From Thermoplasmatota archaeon (GTDB lineage Archaea; Thermoplasmatota; Penumbrarchaeia; Penumbrarchaeales; Penumbrarchaeaceae), in the NCBI GenBank assembly GCA_025457865.1, contig JALOTP010000003.1, positions 1-64,000 of the forward strand: 64,000 nucleotides of DNA, in the 5' to 3' direction. Made by a program: the position numbers and the translations under genes. This document shows, in pieces, positions 44,456 to 54,094 of the stretch; positions within the stretch are counted from its first letter, which is position 1, and every line of letters begins with the position of its first letter. The notes under the pieces are model-generated. The model saw nothing but the letters and a program-made list of their open reading frames with translations. It ran no database searches and was not told the origin of the DNA.

Positions 44456-45559
44456 TCATATCACATTGAGCTCTGCCAATTTCTCGGGCAGATAGGTATC
44501 CGTGACATAGTCCAATCCGTATTTTGCCAGGGCTTGCTGCTCTGACTTCTTTCCCAGCTTCAACTGGAGCTTTATTTCCTCCACCCACTTCTCTGAGGTG
44601 AACCTTGGATCGGTCAATTCCGCTTTGAGGGCGGAAACATCCTGGTCCGTAAGACTGTCCGAGGGAAGCTCGTAGTTGACTATGTCTGAAGGTGTGATCC
44701 CCAGGAACTGTGCCGCAGGGGTTGCAAGGTACTCGGAAATATAGGCCGTCTTGATGGCACCGTATGCAACGGATGCGAATATCCTGAAGGACCATGGATC
44801 GCCATCCGTGAAGACGATGACGGGAAGCTTCGAATGCTGGTGCAGCCTCTTTATGAACCTTCTCGTGGACCTTGCCGGCTGACCCTTGAGATGGACAAGG
44901 ACGGCCCTGTGGCTGTCATCGAACCCGTTCTCCACAAGCCTGTCGAACATACCACCCGTCTCTATGGCCAGTATGAACTTGGCATTGACCGCCTTGAATT
45001 TCAATTTCTCCTCTTCGACATTGTAGGGTATCCCGTAACCGGAATCGCCCACATCGTCCTTGCAGTTGATCTTCTTGAGCTCCCCCTTCCTGTTGAGCTC
45101 CTCTATTGTGATATCGCCTATGACGCGGGCACCGTCCTCTTCGGGCCTGAGCTTGAAGTCCTCCCTCATGCATCTTGTGATTATCTCCAGGTCCTCCGCT
45201 AGCTTGTTCGATTCGTCCTGGGTCGGGAACTTGGCCCTCTTCCACCCCTCGGAGATGTAGTACATCTCCCTTAAGGTCGATGATTTCCCGTCCTTTATCA
45301 TGGAATCTATGAAATCCACGGTATAGAGGCTCCTCAGTATGTTCGTGGCCCCCCCTAGCTCCTTTGCGGACCTTGTAACGACATCCTCGCCGTAGGTCCA
45401 GACCTTGTGCTCGTCCGATAGGACGATATTGTTCTTGGTCCTGGACGACACCTCCAGCTCGGGGACCTGCTCCTTCTTGAGCTGGTCGTATATGACCGAT
45501 GCGATGTCCCTCAATCTCTCGCTTGCGACCTTGGACCCTTTGAAAACCTTGGCCTTCAT
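44456..45559 (-). CDS. top6A: DNA topoisomerase VI subunit A
   Basis: The product is 367 residues, normal length. It is the DNA-cleaving subunit, related to Spo11. The catalytic tyrosine lies in the CAP domain motif [10 protein letters not shown] near residue 97. The Toprim domain has [11 protein letters not shown] near 200 and [12 protein letters not shown] near 252 with the acidic metal ligands. With subunit B it forms the type IIB enzyme that relaxes and decatenates DNA. GAGGTG lies just before ATG 45559, ten bases after the top6B stop, so the longer tracked start was rejected. Confidence 0.96.
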   Translation of the reverse strand: MKAKVFKGSKVASERLRDIASVIYDQLKKEQVPELEVSSRTKNNIVLSDEHKVWTYGEDVVTRSAKELGGATNILRSLYTVDFIDSMIKDGKSSTLREMYYISEGWKRAKFPTQDESNKLAEDLEIITRCMREDFKLRPEEDGARVIGDITIEELNRKGELKKINCKDDVGDSGYGIPYNVEEEKLKFKAVNAKFILAIETGGMFDRLVENGFDDSHRAVLVHLKGQPARSTRRFIKRLHQHSKLPVIVFTDGDPWSFRIFASVAYGAIKTAYISEYLATPAAQFLGITPSDIVNYELPSDSLTDQDVSALKAELTDPRFTSEKWVEEIKLQLKLGKKSEQQALAKYGLDYVTDTYLPEKLAELNVI

Positions 45560-45569
45560 CACACCACCT

Positions 45570-47444
45570 CTAAGCAGGGTCGGCACCTATGACCTCTCCG
45601 GGGAGCTTGGAGTAGAAGACCTCCACCTCCTCGTAGTCGTCCTTGTCCAATCCCACCAGCGTGAACCCCAGGTGCTGGGTCTTCGCCGGCAGTACCGGGC
45701 CCACATCCCATTCAATGAAACCGTTCTTCATCTTGTATGTATCTGGATAGACCCCCTGGACCAATGCCTCGGGCACCTTGACCATGAGTTTGAAGACCCT
45801 CTCCTTCTCGGTGTAGTTCTGGAACTTGATGGTCACCTCGGTCATCTTCTGCTTGGCCTCCCCCACTCCCATCTCTCTGTACAATACCCCGGTATCTATC
45901 ACATGGACGTTCATTATCTTGGTGATGACCCCATCGAGCGGCAGGACAGGCTGTTTTGTTATCTCCGCGCTTTTCTTTGCTATCTCGGGGAGGATGTCCC
46001 TTATGATCTCGTACTTCTCGGAGACCTTCTTGATCTTGGTCCTTTTGTTTATGTGGGATTTGACCTTCCTTCCGCATTCCATGAGGGCCCTGGACACTTC
46101 CTCCTCTATCTCCTCCACCTCGGCAACTGCCTCCTTGGATTCCGATGTGAAGGGGATGTGGGTCGATGCTATATGGACCAGTATCACGGCTGGACCGATG
46201 GGGATGCCCTTGCCTCCTCTCTGTTCGAGACCGTACGGTCTCCAGTTTATCTCCTCTATAGCATTCGTTATCGCACAGCCCCCCTGCTGGTAGAGAAGGG
46301 GGACCCTATTGCCGAACCTCAATATCTTCACCGGCTCCTGCGATGGGAGCTCTCCGCCGTAGACTATACCCGCTTCGACCTGGAACGGCGTCCCCCTGAA
46401 CACCCTTGGGTCCCTTGTCACGGTAAAGGCGAACTTGGAATCTATCTCCTTCCTGAGCCCCTTCCTTATGAGCGTGTCCCCGATGGGAGAGAGGCAGTCG
46501 GTGGGTGGGGCCATGAAGTTCATTCCCTGGACCGCATTGTACAGTGCGGTCAGCTGGTCAAGGTTCATCCTATGGGGGTTCATGTCCTCATTGAGACCGG
46601 CTTTGACCAATATCTCCCTTGCACCCCTTGGGGATACTCTGGAGAACTCATTGGTGAGGAACGACGAGAGCTTCCTTGCCTCGGTGTACTCCGCCATCGT
46701 CTTCAATACACCGAGTTCGATACCGTGCGGATGGGGCCTGCATTCCACCGGCTGTTTGGGCAGTGCCTCCACGGCCCTTTGGAATATGGTGACCTCGCCA
46801 TCAGGTTCCTTGAAGGTTATCTCAACGTGCGGGTTGACAATGGCGGTCGCCTTGAGATATTCCTTGACGCTCTGCTTCTTGTTCTTCTGGTATTTTGCCA
46901 GGAACTCGACCGAGACCTCGGTCCCGTGCGATTGGTCCCATAGGACGGTCTCTTCGGAAACGACCTGGGGCCTGTTGGTCTTGGTATTTATTATGACATC
47001 AAGCTTGTGGGCCGGGAACTCCTCCCCTATCCTGGATATTATGGTCGCAGGCTGGCCTGTGGTCAGCTGTCCATAGAGGACCACCGCCGAGATACCTATT
47101 CCCTGTTGTCCCCTTGCCTGTTTGATCGAATGGAACCTTGAACCGTAGAGGAGCCTTCCGAAAACGTTAGGGATCTGCTTCCGGACTATTCCAGGACCGT
47201 TGTCCCTGACCGTCATCCTGATCCTATCGTCACCGTTCGCCGACCTGAGGTCTATCGAGATGGTAGGGAGGATGCCTGCCTCCTCGCATGCATCGAGCGA
47301 ATTGTCCACCGCCTCCTTGACGGCGACTATCACTGCTTTGGATGGGTTGTCGAAACCAAGGATCTGTCTGTTCTTGGCGAAGAAGTCCGAGATGGAGATC
47401 TCCCTCTGGCTCTCCGCCATCTTTTCGGCATAGGGTACCTGCAA
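45570..47444 (-). CDS. top6B: DNA topoisomerase VI subunit B
   Basis: The product is 624 residues with the chosen TTG start. It is the ATP-driven gate subunit. The GHKL ATPase has [15 protein letters not shown] near residue 45, DNGPGIV near 82 and [16 protein letters not shown] near 118. The H2TH and transducer domains follow, the latter with the switch lysine region. The C-terminus ends in an Ig-like domain ([15 protein letters not shown]). GGAGGT lies 6 bases before TTG 47444, and the TATA box at 47488 places transcription near 47466, so the tracked ATG at 47477 would not be on the message. ATG 47420 is an alternative. First gene of the operon. Confidence 0.95.
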   Translation of the reverse strand: MQVPYAEKMAESQREISISDFFAKNRQILGFDNPSKAVIVAVKEAVDNSLDACEEAGILPTISIDLRSANGDDRIRMTVRDNGPGIVRKQIPNVFGRLLYGSRFHSIKQARGQQGIGISAVVLYGQLTTGQPATIISRIGEEFPAHKLDVIINTKTNRPQVVSEETVLWDQSHGTEVSVEFLAKYQKNKKQSVKEYLKATAIVNPHVEITFKEPDGEVTIFQRAVEALPKQPVECRPHPHGIELGVLKTMAEYTEARKLSSFLTNEFSRVSPRGAREILVKAGLNEDMNPHRMNLDQLTALYNAVQGMNFMAPPTDCLSPIGDTLIRKGLRKEIDSKFAFTVTRDPRVFRGTPFQVEAGIVYGGELPSQEPVKILRFGNRVPLLYQQGGCAITNAIEEINWRPYGLEQRGGKGIPIGPAVILVHIASTHIPFTSESKEAVAEVEEIEEEVSRALMECGRKVKSHINKRTKIKKVSEKYEIIRDILPEIAKKSAEITKQPVLPLDGVITKIMNVHVIDTGVLYREMGVGEAKQKMTEVTIKFQNYTEKERVFKLMVKVPEALVQGVYPDTYKMKNGFIEWDVGPVLPAKTQHLGFTLVGLDKDDYEEVEVFYSKLPGEVIGADPA

Positions 47445-47487
47445 GGCCCCACCTCCGGTCCGGCTGGCCTTACCCATTTGCTCATTC

Positions 47488-47496
47488 GATTTAAAG
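47488..47496 (-). promoter_or_regulatory. TATA box of the top6B-top6A-dph5-larE operon
   Basis: CTTTAAATC on the minus strand, with a predicted start near 47466 and the GGAGGT ribosome site at 47451-47456. It decides in favour of the TTG 47444 start. Confidence 0.6.
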
Positions 47497-47538
47497 ACGA
47501 GGGTGGGGGTAGGCGAAAGAAAGCTGGGGGGGCCTTTC

Positions 47539-49020
47539 TCACCTCATCTTCCTGAAGTAGAGGACAAGGACGATTATGGCTATGAGGATCGGGAACAGTG
47601 TGATGAATAGGCCGAGTGAGGTCGCACTTAAGACCTCTGCCCAGGTGGGGTCATCCTGCAGGAAGAGGAACTGGACCCCTAGTATGACGAAGTTGCCCAA
47701 TGCATCAGCTATACCAATGCAGGCGAATATCAGGAAGAGCACGTTCATAAGGCGGCTCATATCCTCGGAGGTCTCCCTCTGGCGGGTGTCTATGAAGGTC
47801 CTAAGGACATCTATGGTGGAAGAGAGTATGTCCCTGGACCTAGACAGTTCCTGGAGGAGGCTGGTAAGCCCGAGCTGTTCGGCGTCTATCTCTTTTAGGG
47901 TGAGGTCCCCTATGGACGAAGAGCCCGAACCGAAGCCCGTATCCTCATGTTCGAGCAGGATGGACCTCGCAATGTCCTGTACCTTCCCGGACATGAAGTT
48001 CAAACGGGACGACATCCTCATTATCTGGTGCTCTACCTCCGAGACGTTCGAGAAGCGGATGGAAGCATCGGTAAGGAGCTCCTTCTCGGTCTTGTAGGTC
48101 TCCCTCTCCAGGAACGTCTTCTTCTTGACATTGGTATCGTCCTTGGGAACATACAATTTCATCTGTTCGTTGATCCTGTTCTGAAGGGAGAATATCTGGT
48201 CGTTCTGGGCCTTCCCGTTCAGGTAGATGCCTTTGACCTCGGTCTCCTTCATATCAAGGAACTGCGACTGGGCAAGGAACAGTTCCATGAGCCTCGATTT
48301 CACCGCCAGTATGTTGATGAGGTAGTTCTGCCTCATCTGGTAGAGCCTCTTCTCCGGTGGGCTGTCCTGACCATATGGTGTCGAGTTGGAGACGGCAATG
48401 GGCATCTCGGAGTAGGTGCCGCTGGTCCGAAGGTCTGATAGGTTCACCTCTATGACCATGTCCCGCGGCAAGCCATGCTCGTACCCGGTGGGGGGTGGAG
48501 CAAGGACGTAAAGTGTGGTCCCGACCTTGCTGTGCCTGAGGCTGTTAACGATTATCTCCCCCCGGCGGTTGAGTATCCTGTTGAGATATGCTACATTGGT
48601 CTGAAGGACCTCCTGTTCTTCCTCTATCTTGTCCTTGTAGAGGAAAGATACGTCAGAGAAGGTCTTTAGCCAGACCCGTTCCCTGCTGCCACATGTTATC
48701 AAGGTGTAGTTGTATGTTCTCACACCGCCGGTGAGAACGTTCAGCTTCTCGGCCAGTTTCCGTCTCAGGTCCATGAGCTCGTCGTAACGGTACTTCAACA
48801 TCTCAGGTGAGACCTCGGAGACATCCTTCGCTGTCGATTGCGCACCCCGGTTGGATTCGATTATGCACCAATCTCCCTTATAGGAAATCTCCAGCTTGTT
48901 CCCCTCAAGGGTGGCAAGTTCGGAACCGACCGTTCTCTGGACCTCAGCCTCCCTACCCTTGGGAAGCCGGAACATGAGGATGGAATATACCTTTGGGTCA
49001 TAGAGCGGGAATGTCCTCAA
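47539..49020 (-). CDS. Unknown protein with CorA-like topology
   Basis: The product is 493 residues, not recognised. A large soluble N-terminal part (1-250, alpha/beta with several long helices) is followed by coiled-coil-like helices (about 260-410). Two closely spaced C-terminal membrane helices (LMNVLFLIFACIGIADALGNFV and LGLFITLFPILIAIIVLVLY) end in a short basic tail FRKMR. This shape recalls CorA-type Mg2+ channels, but the obligatory GMN motif at the end of the first helix is absent. A divergent CorA-like channel, a membrane-tethered coiled-coil scaffold or an unrelated family are all possible. The start is TTG with GGAGGTAGGG 4-9 bases upstream; a possible TATA box (CATTTTAAG) lies about 75 bases upstream. 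Confidence 0.6.
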   Translation of the reverse strand: MRTFPLYDPKVYSILMFRLPKGREAEVQRTVGSELATLEGNKLEISYKGDWCIIESNRGAQSTAKDVSEVSPEMLKYRYDELMDLRRKLAEKLNVLTGGVRTYNYTLITCGSRERVWLKTFSDVSFLYKDKIEEEQEVLQTNVAYLNRILNRRGEIIVNSLRHSKVGTTLYVLAPPPTGYEHGLPRDMVIEVNLSDLRTSGTYSEMPIAVSNSTPYGQDSPPEKRLYQMRQNYLINILAVKSRLMELFLAQSQFLDMKETEVKGIYLNGKAQNDQIFSLQNRINEQMKLYVPKDDTNVKKKTFLERETYKTEKELLTDASIRFSNVSEVEHQIMRMSSRLNFMSGKVQDIARSILLEHEDTGFGSGSSSIGDLTLKEIDAEQLGLTSLLQELSRSRDILSSTIDVLRTFIDTRQRETSEDMSRLMNVLFLIFACIGIADALGNFVILGVQFLFLQDDPTWAEVLSATSLGLFITLFPILIAIIVLVLYFRKMR

Positions 49021-49138
49021 TTGGCCCTACCTCCGTTCCGGTAATGTCTCTCATTCTGTTCCGGTCCATTCGGAGTATTCCCATAGGATTACTTAAAATG
49101 CTTGTTAAAAATATCAAAGAACGAAAAGTGCCTTCCTA

Positions 49139-50038
49139 TCATGGGGCCGCGCAGCACATTTCAAGCTCTTGGACGCAGAACCCTTTCGCCCTCATCCAAC
49201 GAAGTGTCCCCCTTGATGGTTGGACTATCCCATCGAAACCCTGCTCGAGAACATCTATCTCAAGAGATGGGTCGCCTTTTGGTCTCATGCAGCCGAGGTA
49301 GAGCTTCCCTCTCAAATCCTCCATCATGGCCTTGGCCGTCCCAAGAACGAGAGAGGCCGGGGCAGGATGGGTCTTGCCCATGGGGGTTCCCTTAGTGGGT
49401 ATGAAGGAGATAAGGACCGCAGCTTCCGGGGAAAAAGGCTCTATAAGATCGATGGCTCTCTCCTCCAGGTCCTGGACGGAAGGCCTCAGACCTGCAAGGA
49501 CATGAGGGACCACCCTGATGCCCCGTTCAACGAGAAGGCCGTAGGTCCTCCTGTAATCCTCTGGCCCCGCGTCCAGGTGGAAGATGTCCTTGACCACTTC
49601 TCTATGGGCCACTATATCGAGGGAGACCATATCCGGCAATGAGCTAGCTATTCTGTCCGCACCCTCTTTGTCAAGGAGTCCGGTGTGGAAGTTCAGGACG
49701 AGAGAGGTCCCTTCCTTCAACATCCTGGCCTCCTGGAGTGTATGGTCGCTGAACTTGACAGAACCGGAGGGGTCGCACCCGCCGGATATAAGGAGCCCGG
49801 TCCCCCCCTTTTTCCATAGTTCCATACCGAAGTCGTACAATGACCCTTTGGTCGAGACATCGACCATTCCGGTCAGGTAGCTACCGCTACAATGATCGCA
49901 CATAAGGGAACATGTTCGCCCCGTCACAGAGACAGAAGGGAACCTCCAGCCGGGCCTGAAGACACGGATGGTCCTTAGTCCCTCGGAACATGGGGATGTG
50001 GCAATGATCGTGGGCGGTATGAGCACTGATGGGGCCAT
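49139..50038 (-). CDS. Radical SAM protein
   Basis: The product is 299 residues. The cluster motif is CSLMCDHC near residue 43 (C-x3-C-x2-C), followed by a Gly-rich LLISGGCDPSG near 85 and later barrel strands typical of radical SAM enzymes. It ends in Cys-rich FCVQELEMCCAAP, so a second metal or cluster site is possible. The overall pattern resembles the archaeal COG1856 group (distant from biotin and lipoyl synthases); I cannot assign a substrate. A lipoyl-synthase-like role is one option but no partner gene is present. It is divergent from the beta-helix gene, sharing a palindromic TATA region. The start is uncertain because the TATA box is so close to the ATG; a leaderless message would fit. 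Confidence 0.75.
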   Translation of the reverse strand: MAPSVLIPPTIIATSPCSEGLRTIRVFRPGWRFPSVSVTGRTCSLMCDHCSGSYLTGMVDVSTKGSLYDFGMELWKKGGTGLLISGGCDPSGSVKFSDHTLQEARMLKEGTSLVLNFHTGLLDKEGADRIASSLPDMVSLDIVAHREVVKDIFHLDAGPEDYRRTYGLLVERGIRVVPHVLAGLRPSVQDLEERAIDLIEPFSPEAAVLISFIPTKGTPMGKTHPAPASLVLGTAKAMMEDLRGKLYLGCMRPKGDPSLEIDVLEQGFDGIVQPSRGTLRWMRAKGFCVQELEMCCAAP

Positions 50039-50056
50039 TAAACCTGAAAGGTTTAA
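50038..50056. promoter_or_regulatory. Palindromic TATA element between divergent genes
   Basis: TTAAACCT-GAA-AGGTTTAA is a perfect 8-bp dyad that includes a TATA-like TTTAAA in both directions. The plus-strand copy would direct transcription to about 50080, just before the GAGGTC ribosome site and ATG 50108. The minus-strand TTTAAAC serves the radical SAM gene. Confidence 0.5.
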
Positions 50057-50107
50057 ATCTTGTTATGCAGATGATTGCCCGGCCCCTATGCCCATGAGGT
50101 CATCCGA

Positions 50108-53100
50108 ATGAAGTTCCTTAACAGGTCAAATAGAATGGCACGAGCCGGTATGAGATACACTATCGTTCTAGTGCTCCTCCTGCTCCTATCTACCTCCTTT
50201 TCTATGGTATTCCCGGAAAAGGCCCCTGTGGGTAAGGTAAGAGGCGCTCTGACCCTGGTCCAACCGATAGTGATAGAGGGCAACAGCGGGTTCGCCTCAC
50301 ACCCTCGTGTGACCGGCGGCGGGACCATAAGCAATCCTTACCTGATAACCAACTATCTGATAGACTGCAGCTCTTCGACCAGGGCGGCCATAGCCATAAG
50401 GAACACGACCGCATTCTTCCTGGTGAAGAACGTCACCATCTATGCATCTAGCTCATCGCCAGCCATCCTAACAAGGGGTTTGTTCTTCAATAGCAATTAT
50501 CAGGCGATGAACGGTCGTTTCGAGAACGTTACTGTGATAGGGGGCGGAACTCAGGTCTATTTGGAACGCCCCATCCGCCTGGTGTTCGTCCAGTGCAATT
50601 TCACAAATCCTTCCGGCACAGGTAATGCCCTCAGGCTCTATGGTGGTTATGACAATACTTTCGACCAGAACATCTTCAACTTCCCGAACCAGGATATTCT
50701 GATCGAGTATTATTCATATTACTTTTTCTTCAAGAGGAACACCGGGACCTTCAGGGACCTTACCCATGATTATTTCAGATATTGCGATATTTCGAACAAC
50801 ACCCTTACCACAAGGAGCTGGAAACTCTATACGGGGTATTCCTCGGATTTCCAGGGGAATACTGTAACGTCCACAAGTTCGACCTATGACCTCCTGAGCT
50901 TCTATGATTCCCACAGGATAAAGATAGCCAACAACACCCTGCAAGGAGGGAAGTATGGCATATTCATCGCACACCCCAATACATATGGCCCTGTGGCCAC
51001 CAATTATTATCAAGGCGGCTCCTTCAATATCGAGTTCAATAGGATAAATGGTTCCAATATGGGATTGTACTTTGCCTGGTTGAACGGTTACTCACTGATG
51101 AATTTCTTGGCCATGCACCATAACCGAATTTCCAACTGTACCTCTTATGGTTACTATAACTATTATACGGGCTATACGACCAACAGGATATTCAGGAACC
51201 TGTTCGAGTTCAACAGAGGTACAGGGACCTCATACAGTACCGGGATCTCACAGGCCTTCGATGGTTATGGCCCCAACTCATGGTCCTATCAGGGTGTGGG
51301 CAACTTCTGGTTGGACAAGACTGGCCCAGATGACGATTCCGACGGGTTCGTCGATGACCACTCCTATCCGCTCAATGGCTGGGGAACGACGGGCAAGGAC
51401 CCAGCTCCAGTTACAAACCGTTTTTTCGATTTTGAAAGGCCTATGATATCTCTAATTGAGCCCTCGGACAAGGTTATCGATGCGGGATATGTAAATGTAT
51501 CATGGTCGTCCCATGATAATCTGAGCGGGATGGAAACGGTCCAGCTCAAGCTCGATGATGGTCTCTGGACCAACCGGAGCTATGAAGGGTCCTTCGGGTT
51601 CAAACTGACCACGGGGTCCCATAGGTTGTACCTTAGAGCCGTTGATAGAGCTAGACTCTGGACCACCAAGGAAGTGAGCCTGTTCGTCACAAGCGTGAGA
51701 TCGCCGGTCACCGTATCCTCACCAATCGACGGAGGGTACAATAACAGAACGGACATACCTGTCATATGGTCATTGTCGGAGGGATTCGTTCCGGTATCAT
51801 TCACCTCCAGGTTCGATTCCGGCATACTGGTGCATAGGGATCCTTCACAACCCTTCGGTCTGACCGTTAGTGAAGGGTTCCATAACCTGGTCCTTAGCTT
51901 CCAGGATGCCTACGGGAACGTTTTCGTGGAGAATATCGGATTTGCGGTCGATATGACCCCTCCTGTGCTCGACCTGTTGTATCCATCCAATGGTGTTGTT
52001 ATAGCGAACCCCGTCGTTTATTTCAAGTGGCATACATCCGATCTAACCGGCGTCAACAGGACCCTGGTGCGTCTGGACGATGGAGAATGGAACACTACCG
52101 ACAAGGACCTTTATTCGATAAGGGTAGGCGAGGGCTATCACAGGTTCAAGGTCAGGGTCACGGACAGGGCGGGAAATGCCAGGGAGAAGGAGATGAGCTT
52201 CTGGGTCAAGGCCAATACCTCCTTGCATATAAGCTCCCCTCTGCTCGAAGGCCCAACATCCGATACCACCCATAAGGTGGAATGGGAGTATCTATCGGAT
52301 TTCGTCATTGGTTCCCTTACGGTAGCCGTTGACAACGACCTCCCGGCCGTTCTGTCCCCGGGTGCGACGGACCACGATATTGCGCTGACCAAGGACGGTA
52401 TCCATTACGTAACTGTCCGGGCACTTGACCCTGTCAAGAACGAGATCTCTGATAGGATAAGTATCATATTGGACAGGACAGCGCCCGATGTAGGTTTCCT
52501 AAGCCATGAGGACGGTTCGTTCGTCAATACCGATGTCGTGGACCTGGAATGGAACGCACTGGAGACCTATGGATTGGGGGGTTATTCCCTATACCTCGAC
52601 GGGGACCTACTGGCTTCGGGGATCAAGGAAAGGACACGTACGGTCCGATTGGGAAAAGGGGTCCATGACATAGGATTGGAGGCCTATGACCTGGCTGGGA
52701 ACATAGGTAGGGCGAACATTACGATCACAGTCGACCTTGAACCGCCAGTGGTCGAACTGGTCCTGCCAGAGGGAAACCTCATCAAGGACCGTTATCATAC
52801 TATGCGCTGGACGGTGGAGGATGACCATGGTGTAGCTGGGTCATCATGCTCCCTGGATGGAGAGGACCTGGTGGACCTTGGGGAGGCCCTTTCAAGGGAC
52901 CTGGTCTTCGATGAGGAGGGTCCTCACAGCTTCACCCTCATCTGTGTGGATGTGGCGGGGAACAACAGGACCATAGTTACTGACCTGATGGTGGACCTGA
53001 ACGGCCCGAAGGCCGATTTCCTTGGCGCCCCGAGCGGCCATATCAAAGAATGGAAGGGGATCGTCCATTGGAGCGCATCCGACAGCGTTGGGATCAAGAC

Positions 53101-54094
53101 CATTATTTTGAGCATAGACGGGACCGATATCCCACTCTCGGCCAATGCGACCTTCCTCACGCTCGAGCTCGCTGACGGGCCCCACACCTTCAATCTTTCG
53201 GTCATCGATAATGCAGGCAGGACCATTGATAGGTCCATCTCCTTCACTCTTGATAGGTCTCCTCCCAAGGTGGTCAAAGCGCTGGAGAATGCGATCGTCA
53301 AAGAGGATAGGGCAAAGATCACTTGGGTCCTTGAAGAGCCACAGGAAGGATTGACCGCCGTAGTGCTGGTGGACAATGAGACACACCCAAAGCTCCCCGA
53401 CCTAACGGCCGGGGAGATGGAGGTGGGGCCGCTCGGACCGGGCCTCCATACGATCGAGCTGGTCCTTACAGACATTGCAGGGAATAGAGCAGTCCTTTCT
53501 TGGCAGGTGTCGGTCTCAGACAAGGAAAGGGACGATGACGGAGCGGAGGGCTCTGTTTGGCCTATCATTTTGGGTATCGTTATCCTACTTGTCATCTTGG
53601 TCAGTGTAGTTATAGTGGTGGTCTTCAAGCGCAGGAGATCCCCTGCGGAGGTACAAAGGCCCATCTCCGCTCCCAAAAGACCGGAAAGGATCAAGGTGGG
53701 CGGAGCTGCCATGAGACCAGCTCCTACCCAGGCACCAGTTGCTGGACCGAAAGGTAAGGGGCATGTCCTCGATGAGGGATTCGGTCCTTCCTATTACAGA
53801 CCCGAGAAGGCCTCCAAGAAGAAGGGTGACAAGAAGAGGTCAGGGACCGAGGGACCGCCCCATAGTGAAGAGACCGCTGGATATGAAGGTCCACCCCCCG
53901 TCATTATGCCGGATACGGGCATTGGAACGGTTGACGAGGCAGTGCCGCCTCCAGAGACAAAAGGACCGGAACTACCGGTCGATGGCATACCTCCTGCGTC
54001 CGAGGTCGATGAGATCGAGGCTTGGGGTGGAGAAGGGGTCGAATCGCTCGAGGAGCTGGAAGAGCTCGAGGAGGTAGAGGAATGGGGGGATTGA
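50108..54094 (+). CDS. Surface protein: beta-helix, Ig-like repeats, membrane anchor and acidic tail (paralogue)
   Basis: The product is 1328 residues. A signal peptide (RYTIVLVLLLLLSTSFS) leads into a right-handed beta-helix with many aromatic residues (about 50-400), closing in GNFWLDKTGPDDDSDG. Eight or so Ig-like repeats follow with patterns such as RLDDGEW then VTDRAGN. The transmembrane helix (PIILGIVILLVILVSVVIVVV) precedes a ~180-residue tail with SYYRPEKASKKKGDKKR and the acidic end ESLEELEELEEVEEWGD. The architecture and tail motifs match the protein at 23407-27432. GAGGTC lies 6 bases before ATG 50108; the tracked TTG at 50075 precedes the expected transcription start. The next gene begins inside its last codons, so this surface protein and a phosphatase are co-translated. 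Confidence 0.83.
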   Translation: MKFLNRSNRMARAGMRYTIVLVLLLLLSTSFSMVFPEKAPVGKVRGALTLVQPIVIEGNSGFASHPRVTGGGTISNPYLITNYLIDCSSSTRAAIAIRNTTAFFLVKNVTIYASSSSPAILTRGLFFNSNYQAMNGRFENVTVIGGGTQVYLERPIRLVFVQCNFTNPSGTGNALRLYGGYDNTFDQNIFNFPNQDILIEYYSYYFFFKRNTGTFRDLTHDYFRYCDISNNTLTTRSWKLYTGYSSDFQGNTVTSTSSTYDLLSFYDSHRIKIANNTLQGGKYGIFIAHPNTYGPVATNYYQGGSFNIEFNRINGSNMGLYFAWLNGYSLMNFLAMHHNRISNCTSYGYYNYYTGYTTNRIFRNLFEFNRGTGTSYSTGISQAFDGYGPNSWSYQGVGNFWLDKTGPDDDSDGFVDDHSYPLNGWGTTGKDPAPVTNRFFDFERPMISLIEPSDKVIDAGYVNVSWSSHDNLSGMETVQLKLDDGLWTNRSYEGSFGFKLTTGSHRLYLRAVDRARLWTTKEVSLFVTSVRSPVTVSSPIDGGYNNRTDIPVIWSLSEGFVPVSFTSRFDSGILVHRDPSQPFGLTVSEGFHNLVLSFQDAYGNVFVENIGFAVDMTPPVLDLLYPSNGVVIANPVVYFKWHTSDLTGVNRTLVRLDDGEWNTTDKDLYSIRVGEGYHRFKVRVTDRAGNAREKEMSFWVKANTSLHISSPLLEGPTSDTTHKVEWEYLSDFVIGSLTVAVDNDLPAVLSPGATDHDIALTKDGIHYVTVRALDPVKNEISDRISIILDRTAPDVGFLSHEDGSFVNTDVVDLEWNALETYGLGGYSLYLDGDLLASGIKERTRTVRLGKGVHDIGLEAYDLAGNIGRANITITVDLEPPVVELVLPEGNLIKDRYHTMRWTVEDDHGVAGSSCSLDGEDLVDLGEALSRDLVFDEEGPHSFTLICVDVAGNNRTIVTDLMVDLNGPKADFLGAPSGHIKEWKGIVHWSASDSVGIKTIILSIDGTDIPLSANATFLTLELADGPHTFNLSVIDNAGRTIDRSISFTLDRSPPKVVKALENAIVKEDRAKITWVLEEPQEGLTAVVLVDNETHPKLPDLTAGEMEVGPLGPGLHTIELVLTDIAGNRAVLSWQVSVSDKERDDDGAEGSVWPIILGIVILLVILVSVVIVVVFKRRRSPAEVQRPISAPKRPERIKVGGAAMRPAPTQAPVAGPKGKGHVLDEGFGPSYYRPEKASKKKGDKKRSGTEGPPHSEETAGYEGPPPVIMPDTGIGTVDEAVPPPETKGPELPVDGIPPASEVDEIEAWGGEGVESLEELEELEEVEEWGD

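Noticed and set aside
45405-46943. 512-aa plus-strand ORF opposite top6A/top6B
   Set aside because: Shadow created by the codon bias of two clearly real topoisomerase genes on the other strand.
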